Below are positions 36,164 to 44,304 of a stretch of 64,000 bases of DNA, piece after piece. Every line of letters starts with the position of its first letter. The first letter of the stretch is position 1. Both the position numbers and the translations under genes were made by a program. The DNA is from Vibrio tasmaniensis (lineage in GTDB: Bacteria > Pseudomonadota > Gammaproteobacteria > Enterobacterales > Vibrionaceae). The notes under the pieces are model-generated. The model saw nothing but the letters and a program-made list of their open reading frames with translations. It ran no database searches and was not told the DNA's origin. The stretch lies in the NCBI RefSeq assembly GCF_024347635.1, contig NZ_AP025512.1, positions 62,001 to 126,000 on the forward strand, given 5' to 3'.

Positions 36164-36730
36164 ATGAGCAGAAAAGTTGGATACGCGCGAGTCAGTACCC
36201 ATGAGCAAGAACTGAATCTTCAGATTGATGCTCTGATAAAAGAAGGGTGTGAAGTCGAAGTAATATTTACAGATAAGATTTCGGGAGCAAATGCGTCTAG
36301 GCCTGGACTGGAAGAGTGCTTAGAAACGCTGGTTTCTGGAGACACACTTATAGTGTGGCGACTGGATCGGCTAGGCCGCTCGATGTCACATCTGATAAAC
36401 CTGATTGAATCCTTAATTGAAAAAGGCATTGGCTTTAAATCGATTCAGGATGGTGCAATCGACACAACCACAGCTTCTGGTGAGTTGATGTTCAATATAT
36501 TCAGTGCACTGGCACAATTTGAACGTCGCCTAATACAGGAGCGTACACATGCTGGACTGAAGGCAGCTAGAGCCAGAGGAAGGAATGGGGGCAGACCAAA
36601 GATTCGTGACAGCAATCCAAAAGTTCAGATGGCGAAAGAAATGCATCACAAAAAGTCTCTCCCAATCGATGCTATCTGTCAGTCCTTGTCTATTTCTCGA
36701 GCAACATTCTATCGTTATTTATCACTTTAA
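36164..36730 (+). CDS. tnpR: Tn3-family serine resolvase TnpR
   Basis: The product is 188 residues from the ATG giving MSRKVGYARVST; an upstream ATG would add six. The catalytic Ser is in YARVSTHEQ, with the conserved DKISGANASRPGL, WRLDRLGRS and GELMFNIFSALAQFERRLI motifs of the resolvase/invertase family. A C-terminal helix-turn-helix follows (LPIDAICQSLSISRATFYRYL). It resolves cointegrates at res between the two transposition genes. Confidence 0.93.
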   Translation: MSRKVGYARVSTHEQELNLQIDALIKEGCEVEVIFTDKISGANASRPGLEECLETLVSGDTLIVWRLDRLGRSMSHLINLIESLIEKGIGFKSIQDGAIDTTTASGELMFNIFSALAQFERRLIQERTHAGLKAARARGRNGGRPKIRDSNPKVQMAKEMHHKKSLPIDAICQSLSISRATFYRYLSL

Positions 36731-36778
36731 TTTCGTCTAGAGACTATGATTAGACCATATCGGGGGATGGGCAAAAAT

Positions 36779-39131
36779 AGCCAAATTGGGCGATAAAGAG
36801 CAGCTTTTATCGCTCAATGCCGGTAAACCCTTTGAGCTGGCCATAAGCCAAGGCCGCATCGATACCGCTTACATGACCGACATCATCCGTCAGCAAAACG
36901 ACACCTTACTTAATGCGGCGCAAAACACCATTGATAAGCAGCCACAGAGCGCCCTAGATAAACTCCAGCAGCAAGCCCCTGATACCCAAGGCAACCACCA
37001 ACATGTCATCTCTACGCTGGATGAAAACGACAAAGACCGACGCAGAGCGCAGCTCACCGCCACAGAGAAGCTGCCTTACGTGGTCGCCAAAGACTATTTA
37101 GAGCGCACCCCCGAAACGCGAGACAACACACTGATTATCGCGTACACCAACCAGGAGCGAGACACCATCACCGAACACATCCGTGTCGGTTTGATGAAAA
37201 AGAGTGAATTAGGCAAAGAGAACGTCATCGCAACGAGGCTACGCTCAATCGGCGCGACCGGGGAAGAGCTCACCACCATGATGCCGTATCAAAAAGGCTT
37301 GATACTGAGCACCAAGCCCGGTGAGTACGCGGCAATCACTCACGTGGATTCAGAGCATGGCGTAGTAACACTTCAAGACGCGAGTACAGGTAAGACAAGG
37401 TCGTTCTTACCGCGTAACCGTGACCACCGTTTCACCACCCTGTTCTCTACGTCAGAAAAGCCACTTTCAACCGGCGATAAAATCATCACCCGTTTTACCG
37501 ATAAAGAGCGCGGCATTAAAGCCAACGTGGAGTACCGCATCACGCAAGCGAATACAGACCGTGTTATCGCTCAATCTAAGACAGGACAAACACTCAACCT
37601 TAACCCTAATGCGCTTAAAGACGGGCACTGGGACTACGCTTACAGTCGAACCGCAGACATGGCGCAAGGATCCACCTATCAACACGTCATTAGCGCGATA
37701 CAAAGCAAAGGCGCACTGACCAACTTAAGACGCGCTGGTATCGATGTGACTCGTGCCAGTCAGCACATTCGGCTCTATACCGACAACACAAAACAATTGG
37801 TCAAAAGCTGGCTTTCTAAAGAGAGCCACAAAGCCAGTGCGATAGAAACCCTTAACCAAATCCCACCCAAAGACACCACCTACTTTAACCGTAATGCTCT
37901 GCCTCATGAGGACGTCCGGTTCCAAAATAAAAGTGGTGATTTTGACTACAACACATTTAGGGAGCACATCAACACACAACTACCCAAATACACCGAAAGT
38001 CTCGCCATTCAGTTATTAGGCCAGCCGAATCAATCCAAGTCAGACCGGGATTATTTAACCTTTGGCATTGGCAAATCGGCCATTAAAGTGACCTTAACTG
38101 GAGAATATCGTGGTTATTTTAAAGACTACACCACAGGCGAAAAAGGCGCATTGATTAATCTAATCATGAGTCATAAGGAAATGAATTATAAAGCCGCGAT
38201 GAATGAAGCGCACAAGATGCTCAACGAGCCAGATAAATATCAACTGGAGGAAAACAGTAAACACGACAAATTACTGAGCACCACCCCAAGGCATATTGCG
38301 CAGTTTGAAGAAAGGGCTAAAGATTATATCAATCAAAGCTTACCAATGGATAACACACTGGCCCAAACGTACTTAAACAAGCTCGGTGTCAATAACATTG
38401 AAAATAACCACGTTAAGTTCCACCCTGCGGTCTATTCATCCGAAGATAGATCTCTTCATCCTGCGATGTTAACCAACATCCACAATAAAGAAGGTGAAAC
38501 TAAAGCCATTGAAGTGACCTATTTAGACACTCAAGGCAATAAAGACACCTCCCTAGACATTAATCCAAGAGCCCTAGGCACAAAGTCCAAACAATTAACA
38601 CAATTCCATCAAGGAGAGAATTTAAACACCACCATCATCAGCACCTCAATTGAAAACTCATTTTTAATTCGAGACCAAACCCAAGGGCAGATTGACATTA
38701 TCAATGTCAATCATAAGAACGACATTCAAAACATCTCCACCGATGAACTGAGACAGAACATCATTATTGTATTAAACCAAGGTAATCACGATTTAAATCC
38801 GAATAATATTGAGAAAATCGTCGAAAACTTTAACGGTCGAGACATTCAATTCATGTCAGACGATAATCTTAAAGAAGACATTAAATCATGCATTGACAAA
38901 CTAGAGAGGGATAACAGCGCACATAACATTGAATTAAGTGAGACGTCCACTTCTCATCAAGAGAGCGAATTAGACACCCTCAACTATAATGAGAAAAAAG
39001 AGACCGACAGCCAATCACTCGACCACTTTGAGCCAAAAGAATATTCACCTCAACAAGAGATGGAATTTAATCAATCAGAGAAAGAGAGCCATTGGGAAGA
39101 CAGAGAAATCGAAAGAGAGTTAGAGCGATAA
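36779..39131 (+). pseudogene. traI: traI 3' fragment (copy 2), lacking relaxase and helicase motor motifs
   Basis: The frame starts directly at the right end of the Tn3 element and corresponds to residues from about 1143 to 1925 of the intact TraI, with only scattered differences (for example DTQGNHQHVIS for DTQGNRQHVIS). It keeps the last helicase motifs and the whole primase/TOPRIM-like extension, but has no tyrosines, histidine triad or Walker motifs. A restart at TTG 36786 could give a 781-residue product, but no ribosome-binding site is evident. The absence of internal stops suggests a recent break. Confidence 0.85.
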
Positions 39132-39134
39132 TAT

Positions 39135-39161
39135 AAGGGTAGCCAATGGCTACCCTTTTTT
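39135..39161. terminator. Bidirectional terminator (copy 2)
   Basis: AAGGGTAGCCA and TGGCTACCCTT form an 11-bp stem followed by a long T-run. It is the counterpart of the terminator after the intact traI, and again contains the stop codon of the convergent accessory gene. Confidence 0.85.
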
Positions 39162-39509
39162 TTTGCCTTCAAGATATTCATCGACACTTTTATCAACCAA
39201 AGCGGTGTTGGATTTTCTTTGCTCAATAGAATCGGCTTTATTCTTATAATAACTCTCACCATCAAAGCTATGTGCTAAATTTAAATTCAGCACACCTTGT
39301 ACTTGTCTAACTCTACGATAAGTCTCTTCCATCAGATCACGGTTTGACGGCCGCTCATCGTCACTGTAATTCAACTTGATGCGCAGTGCCAAGGTGAAAA
39401 GCTGACGAGTTGCCTCAGCATCACTTAACTTTTCTCTGTCTCTGAACTTCTTAAAATCTTGCTCTAGCTTCCCTCGTAGGGAGCTTTGTAAAGGGTATGA
39501 ACGCGACAT
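39150..39509 (-). CDS. Relaxosome accessory protein, ribbon-helix-helix type (copy 2)
   Basis: The product is 119 residues and clearly homologous to the protein at 22009-22368 (shared LTLALRIKLN and SDDERPSNR segments). It is noticeably more diverged than the adjacent traI fragment. The N-terminal strand expected to read DNA differs (SRSYPLQSSLRGKLEQDF against ARSTVLQATIKGPLEQDF), as does the C-terminal third. It is intact and faces its own oriT-like region, so it may still function on that site or interfere with the other. Confidence 0.7.
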   Translation of the reverse strand: MSRSYPLQSSLRGKLEQDFKKFRDREKLSDAEATRQLFTLALRIKLNYSDDERPSNRDLMEETYRRVRQVQGVLNLNLAHSFDGESYYKNKADSIEQRKSNTALVDKSVDEYLEGKKKG

Positions 39510-39519
39510 AATTTAGCTT

Positions 39520-39730
39520 TTTCTCCTCAATGAATTTCAATGAAGCTAACTTTTTCACCCCAATGAAAACCAATTAAACATCAATGCAAAGCCATTGTAC
39601 CACTTCTTTTAAATCCCCTCCACAGCCTTATACAACAAGGGATAAATTACAATTCAATTAATTTTAATTATTTTCACATTGAAATCAAGGTTAAAGCCTT
39701 ATCCCAAAAGGGATCAATGGTAATTCATTC
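39520..39730. repeat. AT-rich zone with repeated TCAATG motifs (oriT copy 2)
   Basis: (T)CAATG recurs at about 39527, 39536, 39560, 39580 and 39713, and in reverse complement near 39593 and 39677. In the equivalent zone of copy 1 the repeated motif is AATAC(A/G). The sites and the accessory proteins appear to have changed together. The count is by eye. Confidence 0.4.
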
Positions 39731-39868
39731 TATATACATAATATTACATTAGGATTTTAGCGGCTAATTAGTTGAGATTTTGAAAATTTTTTAATGCCCT
39801 TTTTCGCCCCCACAAATACATATAAGTCATTGTTTTTACTATCTTTACGTTTCTCACAGACAACCATT

Positions 39869-39916
39869 TAAATCGTTTACGATTTAGCGTGGTGTGTGGT
39901 GACTTTCAGAGAAAGT
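39869..39916 (+). other. oriT: oriT core with R100-like nic site (copy 2)
   Basis: TAAATCG-TTTA-CGATTTA (39869-39886) precedes GCGTGGTGTGT/GGTGACTTT. The predicted nic is between 39897 and 39898, followed by the same ACTTTC-AGA-GAAAGT repeat as copy 1. The bases before nic are GTGTGT here and GGGTGT in copy 1. R100 and F differ in a comparable way (GTGTGT against GGGTGT), a difference known to matter for TraI specificity. The orientation is the same as copy 1. Confidence 0.75.
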
Positions 39917-40101
39917 AAAAGGTCAGGGTGACTTCATCAGCTTGAGGTGGGTTAACTTGAGAAAAGTTGACCAAGGAAAGATAAAAAGCCGGCTCTATGG
40001 CGACTGAATAGGTAGCAGTAAGACGGATCAGACGTAGGAACGAATAGAGGTCAGGAAGATAGAATGACAACCACTACTGCACCATAGTGGTGCAATGGCG
40101 G

Positions 40102-40545
40102 TTATTTAACTTTTGCGGAATAATAAACAGATTGGACTTTTTGGATGTATATTTTTCTGGCGGTTTCGGTACGTTTGGAGAAACCTGCATTATATGCGCC
40201 TATGCTGTTCCAGTTATAGCCATGACTAGCAAAGTTAGAACTTAATACCCAAGCACCTAATGACACATTAAAACACGGCTCATAGACGTTCTGCTCGTTC
40301 ACATTAAGATAAGCAAGTTTGCTAAACCAGCTTGAATTAATTTGCATCAGCCCATAATCACGGCTCACCACTTCACCACGGCTATTTTTATTTTCGTTAT
40401 AAGCAGCCGGATCAAGACTACTTTCAACTTGAGCAATCGCCCTTAATAAATCTGGTGACACATTATAATATTGTCCTGCCTCATCAAAACAAAAAGCGGA
40501 CGCATGAAAAGGAACCCAAAAGGCGAACATTAATTTAAATCTCAT
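40102..40545 (-). CDS. Lytic transglycosylase of the conjugation leading region (copy 2)
   Basis: The product is 147 residues, intact. The signal peptide ends VPFHASA, the catalytic Glu lies in AQVESSLDP, and the DYGLMQINSSWF and GAYNAGFSKRT motifs are unchanged. It is very similar to the copy at 22937-23380, with differences concentrated in the signal peptide and around the catalytic helix. It lies beside the second oriT in the same arrangement. Confidence 0.92.
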   Translation of the reverse strand: MRFKLMFAFWVPFHASAFCFDEAGQYYNVSPDLLRAIAQVESSLDPAAYNENKNSRGEVVSRDYGLMQINSSWFSKLAYLNVNEQNVYEPCFNVSLGAWVLSSNFASHGYNWNSIGAYNAGFSKRTETARKIYIQKVQSVYYSAKVK

Positions 40546-40596
40546 AACTCAACCACAACAAATGATATCAATACATGTAAACAGTCAAAGTAGTTT

Positions 40597-40920
40597 ACCA
40601 TGAGGAGCTGTGCGACGAGTAGATAACGCGCTCACGCAGTGAGTAAGAATCACTATATCAGCATAGTAGAACCCTAAAGATATATTCAACATTCACCACA
40701 TCAAAAAATACCCTTCACCCTGCTAGACCTTAATGACTCGAAAATCAAAACAATCTCATTATTATTGTGGTGGTTCCACAGTATTGACAGAAAAAAATGA
40801 AGGTTATAGTCGGATGACAAAGAAAAATACAGCGTAAAAAACGAGCACTTATTCACAGAGTACCTATACTCAACTTAGCCACATAGTTTATTGTGAATAA
40901 GTGCGAATCGATTTTTAAAA
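40597..40920. other. Conserved non-coding block with long inverted repeat (copy 2)
   Basis: This is the counterpart of 23436-23760. The arms GCACTTATTCAC (40845-40856) and GTGAATAAGTGC (40893-40904) pair perfectly over 12 bp. The small + frame present in copy 1 has an early TAA here, so the block is conserved for structure, not protein. Confidence 0.5.
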
Positions 40921-40955
40921 CCTAAACGAACAATCAGAAAATCAAACGCAAAAAA

Positions 40956-40978
40956 AAATCCAGTCATTGACTGGATTT
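40956..40978 (-). terminator. Terminator for minus-strand leading genes (copy 2)
   Basis: It has the same 11-bp stem as copy 1 (AAATCCAGTCA/TGACTGGATTT). The longer A-run on the left gives a strong T-run on the minus strand. Confidence 0.8.
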
Positions 40979-40998
40979 GATTTTAGTTGGATTGGTAA

Positions 40999-41334
40999 TT
41001 AATACTCATGCGGTAATAATACCGTTGTCACGCTGCGATCCCATTCGGTAATGATCCAAATCTGTTTATCACACAACCGATAGCCTGACATAATTCGCTC
41101 ACCTGTTTTTGTGGCTTCGTCATTTGAAATCTTATCTTCAATTGGCATATTTCCCCAATCACCATTTTGGTGACGCATTAAACAGATATGCAGACTTGCG
41201 CCGATATTTTCACGCAATAAAGCGTCAATGCCTTGGGTGATAACCACCTTGCCTAATTCAAATGGCTCGGCTGTACAAACGTAAGTTTGTGCTTTCAATT
41301 GTTCTTCGCTTGGGATAGTATTTAACTCGTTCAT
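40999..41334 (-). CDS. Conserved leading-region hypothetical protein (intact copy)
   Basis: The product is 111 residues from the ATG giving MNELNTIPSEEQ, the start shared with the broken copy at 23831-24166; an upstream ATG adds five residues. It is a soluble acidic protein ending WIITEWDRSVTTVLLPHEY. One strongly conserved block is ENIGASLHICLMRHQNGDWG. The family is not recognised. It lies between a terminator and the next leading gene, 64 nt from the neighbour's stop. Confidence 0.6.
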   Translation of the reverse strand: MNELNTIPSEEQLKAQTYVCTAEPFELGKVVITQGIDALLRENIGASLHICLMRHQNGDWGNMPIEDKISNDEATKTGERIMSGYRLCDKQIWIITEWDRSVTTVLLPHEY

Positions 41335-41413
41335 GTTTAGATTCCACATATTTAAGTTATGGACACTGCCTAGATATTTGTTGGTGCAAATATCTAGGCG
41401 TTTTTATATGTGC

Positions 41414-41800
41414 TTAATACACATCTTCGGTTTTACGGATGTGGTTAAACACCTCGTAAACTTCATCGTATGAAACGTTGTAGCCTTCAAGCTTTTCAAC
41501 GCAGTCACAAATATCATTGGTGTAAAAACACTCGTGATTGAATAGCTCACGGCGGATGATGGCTTTGATGCCATTTTCGGCAATATCTTGCGCAATCGTA
41601 TCCTTTTGGATCTCGTCTAGCTTTTCGACTAAAGCACTCGCATTACTCTCTGGCACGATCATGCCAAAACCAAGGGAAACGTATTTGACCCCCTCTTTTT
41701 TTGCTGCTGCAAACTGCTCATTAGAAAAGGCAAAGAATGCGCCGAACTCGTCAAAGGCTCGGGTTTGTTTTTCACTTGTGTAATCTGATAGATATTTCAT
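41414..41800 (-). CDS. Conserved leading-region hypothetical protein (copy 2)
   Basis: The product is 128 residues beginning MKYLSDYTSEKQT and is collinear with the copy at 24246-24632. The GAFFAFSNEQFAAAKKEG and NHECFY cores are identical. The differences are spread and conservative, consistent with selection on both copies. Function is unknown. Confidence 0.65.
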   Translation of the reverse strand: MKYLSDYTSEKQTRAFDEFGAFFAFSNEQFAAAKKEGVKYVSLGFGMIVPESNASALVEKLDEIQKDTIAQDIAENGIKAIIRRELFNHECFYTNDICDCVEKLEGYNVSYDEVYEVFNHIRKTEDVY

Positions 41801-41826
41801 TGTTATGCCTCTATGGAATGGTTTGA

Positions 41827-42078
41827 TTAAATACGATTAAGGTCGATACATGCAGTAGCGGTACAAACATAATTCAAAGGGTTACATCTAATATGGCGAA
41901 CAGGCTTTCTCTTCAATCCATGAATTTCTCTTAATCGGTCTAAAATTTTCAGATCACGTTGACGCTTGCGCTGAACCAAAGATAAATCATTTTTAGGAGG
42001 GCTTTCGCGCTCCAACGGCGAGACGTTGGTCGCTGTTTGGCATTTAGAGAGAGTTAGGGTTGAGTTTTGTTGCGCCAT
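41827..42078 (-). CDS. Short leading-region protein with shared leader and a different C terminus
   Basis: The product is 83 residues. It begins MAQQNSTLTLSKCQTATNVS and continues to KNDLSLV, like the gene at 24669-25124. It then switches to an unrelated basic, Cys-containing segment (RLREIHGLKRKPVRHIRCNP, then YVCTATACIDL). The switch and short length could reflect recombination or truncation, or a distinct small protein using the same leader. Function is unknown. It lies behind hairpin copy C. Confidence 0.5.
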   Translation of the reverse strand: MAQQNSTLTLSKCQTATNVSPLERESPPKNDLSLVQRKRQRDLKILDRLREIHGLKRKPVRHIRCNPLNYVCTATACIDLNRI

Positions 42079-42137
42079 ATCGAGTTTCCTTTTTGTTTGA
42101 GTATCACTTTCCGGAGCCGCTTAGCTGTCCGCACTCA

Positions 42138-42233
42138 CAACATCGTTCTGGCTTGACAAGGGGCTAGTAGCCCTTAGCAGCTTGCTGCTTTAGGGATACA
42201 GCGCGAAGCCTCCCTTGCAGGCAGGTTGTGTTG
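42138..42233 (-). promoter_or_regulatory. Long imperfect hairpin, candidate single-stranded-DNA promoter (copy C)
   Basis: It is nearly identical to copy A, including TTGACAAGGG paired with CCCTTG, and outer CAACA/TGTTG arms. The near arm lies 60 nt before the start codon at 42078. Confidence 0.45.
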
Positions 42234-42331
42234 AGAGAAGGTTAAACAGCTTGCGAGCCCGTAATGTGATGCGAGTAGAAAGGAAAATCGGCGCATAAAA
42301 AACCAACCCTTACTCGAACTTAATGTCAGGC

Positions 42332-42545
42332 AGTGAAAGGCAACGAGGAGGCACGACGAGGCGCAGCTACGCAGTAGCGGAGGCGTTCAGGATTGAAGCG
42401 ATATCCTTGCAGATAGGGGCTTTAGAGCTTCACGCCCTGGGAAGGCACTTGTGACTTTTCAGGGAGATGAAGATCTTAGCCCATAGATGAAAGATTCTAG
42501 CGAAAAGCCCTGCCCGAAGGGTAACGCCCAAGTCGAACCCAATAT
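42332..42545. repeat. GC-rich structured element, copy C of three (diverged)
   Basis: It shares the ends with copies A and B (GTGAAAGGCAACGAGGAGGC; GCCCGAAGGGTAACGCCC), but lacks the 15-bp GGCGG/CCGCC hairpin segment and differs in the middle. The minus-strand frame seen in A and B is stopped here. Confidence 0.55.
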
Positions 42546-42760
42546 CGAGCATCGGTTGCAACTGGAAACTGCGCCAACATAGACCGACCATCACCAGCAA
42601 GGCTGAAACCAGCACTCTAATTTAAACCCAGCTAAACAATACCCCCTGGGTTCAAAAAAGTCTGCCGTGGTACATCAGTCAATTAAAACCTCGGGAAAGA
42701 TACTTTCTTGACAACCAGAGAGCTATGCTGATTTCTGGTGTATGGAAGAGAAAGGAAGTT

Positions 42761-44070
42761 GTGGTGTAATCTGTTGATGCTGTTCTCCCCAGAACGATTA
42801 ACAGATAGGCACTCCGCATGACTGATAATACTGTTGTTTCACTGAATACACCACAAGACCCACTTACTGAACTGATACGCCAGGGGGCTAGAGATTTGAT
42901 TGCACGGGCTGTTGAAGCTGAGCTTCAACAGCTACTAGCCCAACATCAGAGTGTAATGGTTGACGGCAAGCAAGCCATCGTGCGCAACGGTTTCTTACCT
43001 AAGCGAACCTTGCAAACAGGTGTCGGTGATGTCGAAGTGCAAATTCCTAAGGTAAGAGATCGCTCAGGGAATGGCGTCAAATTTAATAGCAACTTGATAC
43101 CACCGTATCTCAAGCGAACAAAGAGTGTTGCAACACTGCTCCCGTTACTCTATCTCAAGGGGATATCTACGGGCAATATGCTGCCTGCCCTGGAGTCTCT
43201 GCTTGGTAAGGATGCGAAAGGCCTGTCAGCCAACAGCATCTGTCGCCTCAAAGAGCGCTGGTATGCTGAGTACGAACAGTGGCGTAAGCGTGACCTCGGT
43301 AGGCATCGCTATGTTTACGTTTGGGCTGACGGTGTTTACTGTCACGTTAGGATGGACGATAAGCTCTGCTTACTCGTCATCATTGGTGTTGATGACACTG
43401 GACGCAAAGAAGTCCTTGGCGTTCTGGATGGTCATCGAGAGTCAGAAGCAAGTTGGACGGAACTCATTGAGCAGCTACGAGCGCAGGGATTACAGTTAGC
43501 ACCGAAGCTCGCCATCGGAGATGGCGCGCTTGGCTTCTGGAAAGCGGTTGCGAAGTGCTGACCTCAAACTGCCCAACAACGGTGCTGGGTACATAAGACA
43601 GCGAATGTGCTTAACAAGGTGCCCAAAAGCGTACAACCACGAATGAAGGAAGCACTGCAAGATATCTGGATGGCAGAAACGAGAGATGATGCTTATCACG
43701 CCTTCTCTACCTTCCAGAAGCGCTTTGAAGCCAAGTATCCAAAGGCAACCGACTGTTTGGTGAAAGATAAAGCTGAAATGCTGGCGTTCTACGATTACCC
43801 AGCAGAGCACTGGGTTCATATCAGGACAACCAACCCAATAGAATCGATGTTCGCCACAGCACGTTTACGCACGAACAAGACAAAGGACTGTGGAAACAGA
43901 AAGACTACGTTGATGATGGCCTACAAGTAAATGCGTAGTGCAGAGACGAAGTGGCGTCGTCTACGAGGTTTTGCACTCCTAGCGGATGTTGTGAAAGATG
44001 TTCGCTTCATCAATGGAGTGAAAGAAATGGAGACTCATCAACAGGCTACTGCATGATCTACATACACCAC
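42761..44070 (+). mobile_element. IS256-family insertion sequence (approximate ends)
   Basis: The ends are placed at the short shared terminal sequence GTGGTGTA (left, 42761) and its reverse complement TACACCAC (right, ending 44070), around a Mutator-type transposase frame. No target duplication is evident, so the ends may be a few bases off. Confidence 0.6.
42818..44056 (+). pseudogene. IS256-family transposase with two nonsense codons
   Basis: One frame runs through 412 codons with two in-frame stops. TGA at 43559-43561 follows KAVAKC, where a Trp codon is expected, and TAA at 43928-43930 follows MMAYK, where a Leu codon is likely. Typical Mutator/IS256 features are present: RNGFLPKRTLQTGVGDVEVQ, then YVWADGVY, GVDDTGRKEVLG and NPIESMFATARLRTNKTKDC. 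Each stop is explained by one substitution, so inactivation is fairly recent. Confidence 0.85.
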
Positions 44071-44072
44071 AT

Positions 44073-44296
44073 TTGACAATAGCTCACCTGAAGCGCCCGC
44101 CTATATCGGCATCGAGGTTACGCCACTACAGTGGCGGCACCGTTGTGTTTAAATATCTCGACCATCGAGACGGCAAGCACAAAACAAAAACGCTAACGCA
44201 AGAAGAAATGATATTACGGTACGTGGGTCATATCCCACAGCACCATTTTAAAATGGTGCTTTATTACGGTTTTCTATCCAACAGAAAACGAGGGTC
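44073..44296 (+). pseudogene. IS91-like transposase fragment (different lineage), part 1
   Basis: The frame encodes LKRPPISASRLRHYSGGTVV ... GHIPQHHFKMVLYYGFLSNRKRG. It is homologous to the region after the catalytic tyrosine of the other IS91-type copies but clearly more distant. It begins at the IS256 right end and is interrupted by an IS3 element, with its continuation at 45559-45792. Confidence 0.75.
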
Positions 44297-44304
44297 TGTA
44301 GTGG

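Larger units (their letters stand above)
32763..36782. mobile_element. Tn3-family transposon with 35-bp inverted repeats
   Basis: The left repeat (32763-32797, GGCCATTTTTGCCC ... GGTCTAATC) and right repeat (36748-36782, reverse-complemented) match at 33 of 35 positions. Inside are divergent tnpA (-) and tnpR (+) genes and no passenger gene. The 5-bp flanks differ (TACTT left, AAATT right). The left neighbour is a broken IS91 element and the right neighbour a broken traI, so the present borders come from deletion or recombination and not from one simple insertion. The right border is ambiguous by a few bases, because traI also has AGCC there. Confidence 0.85.
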
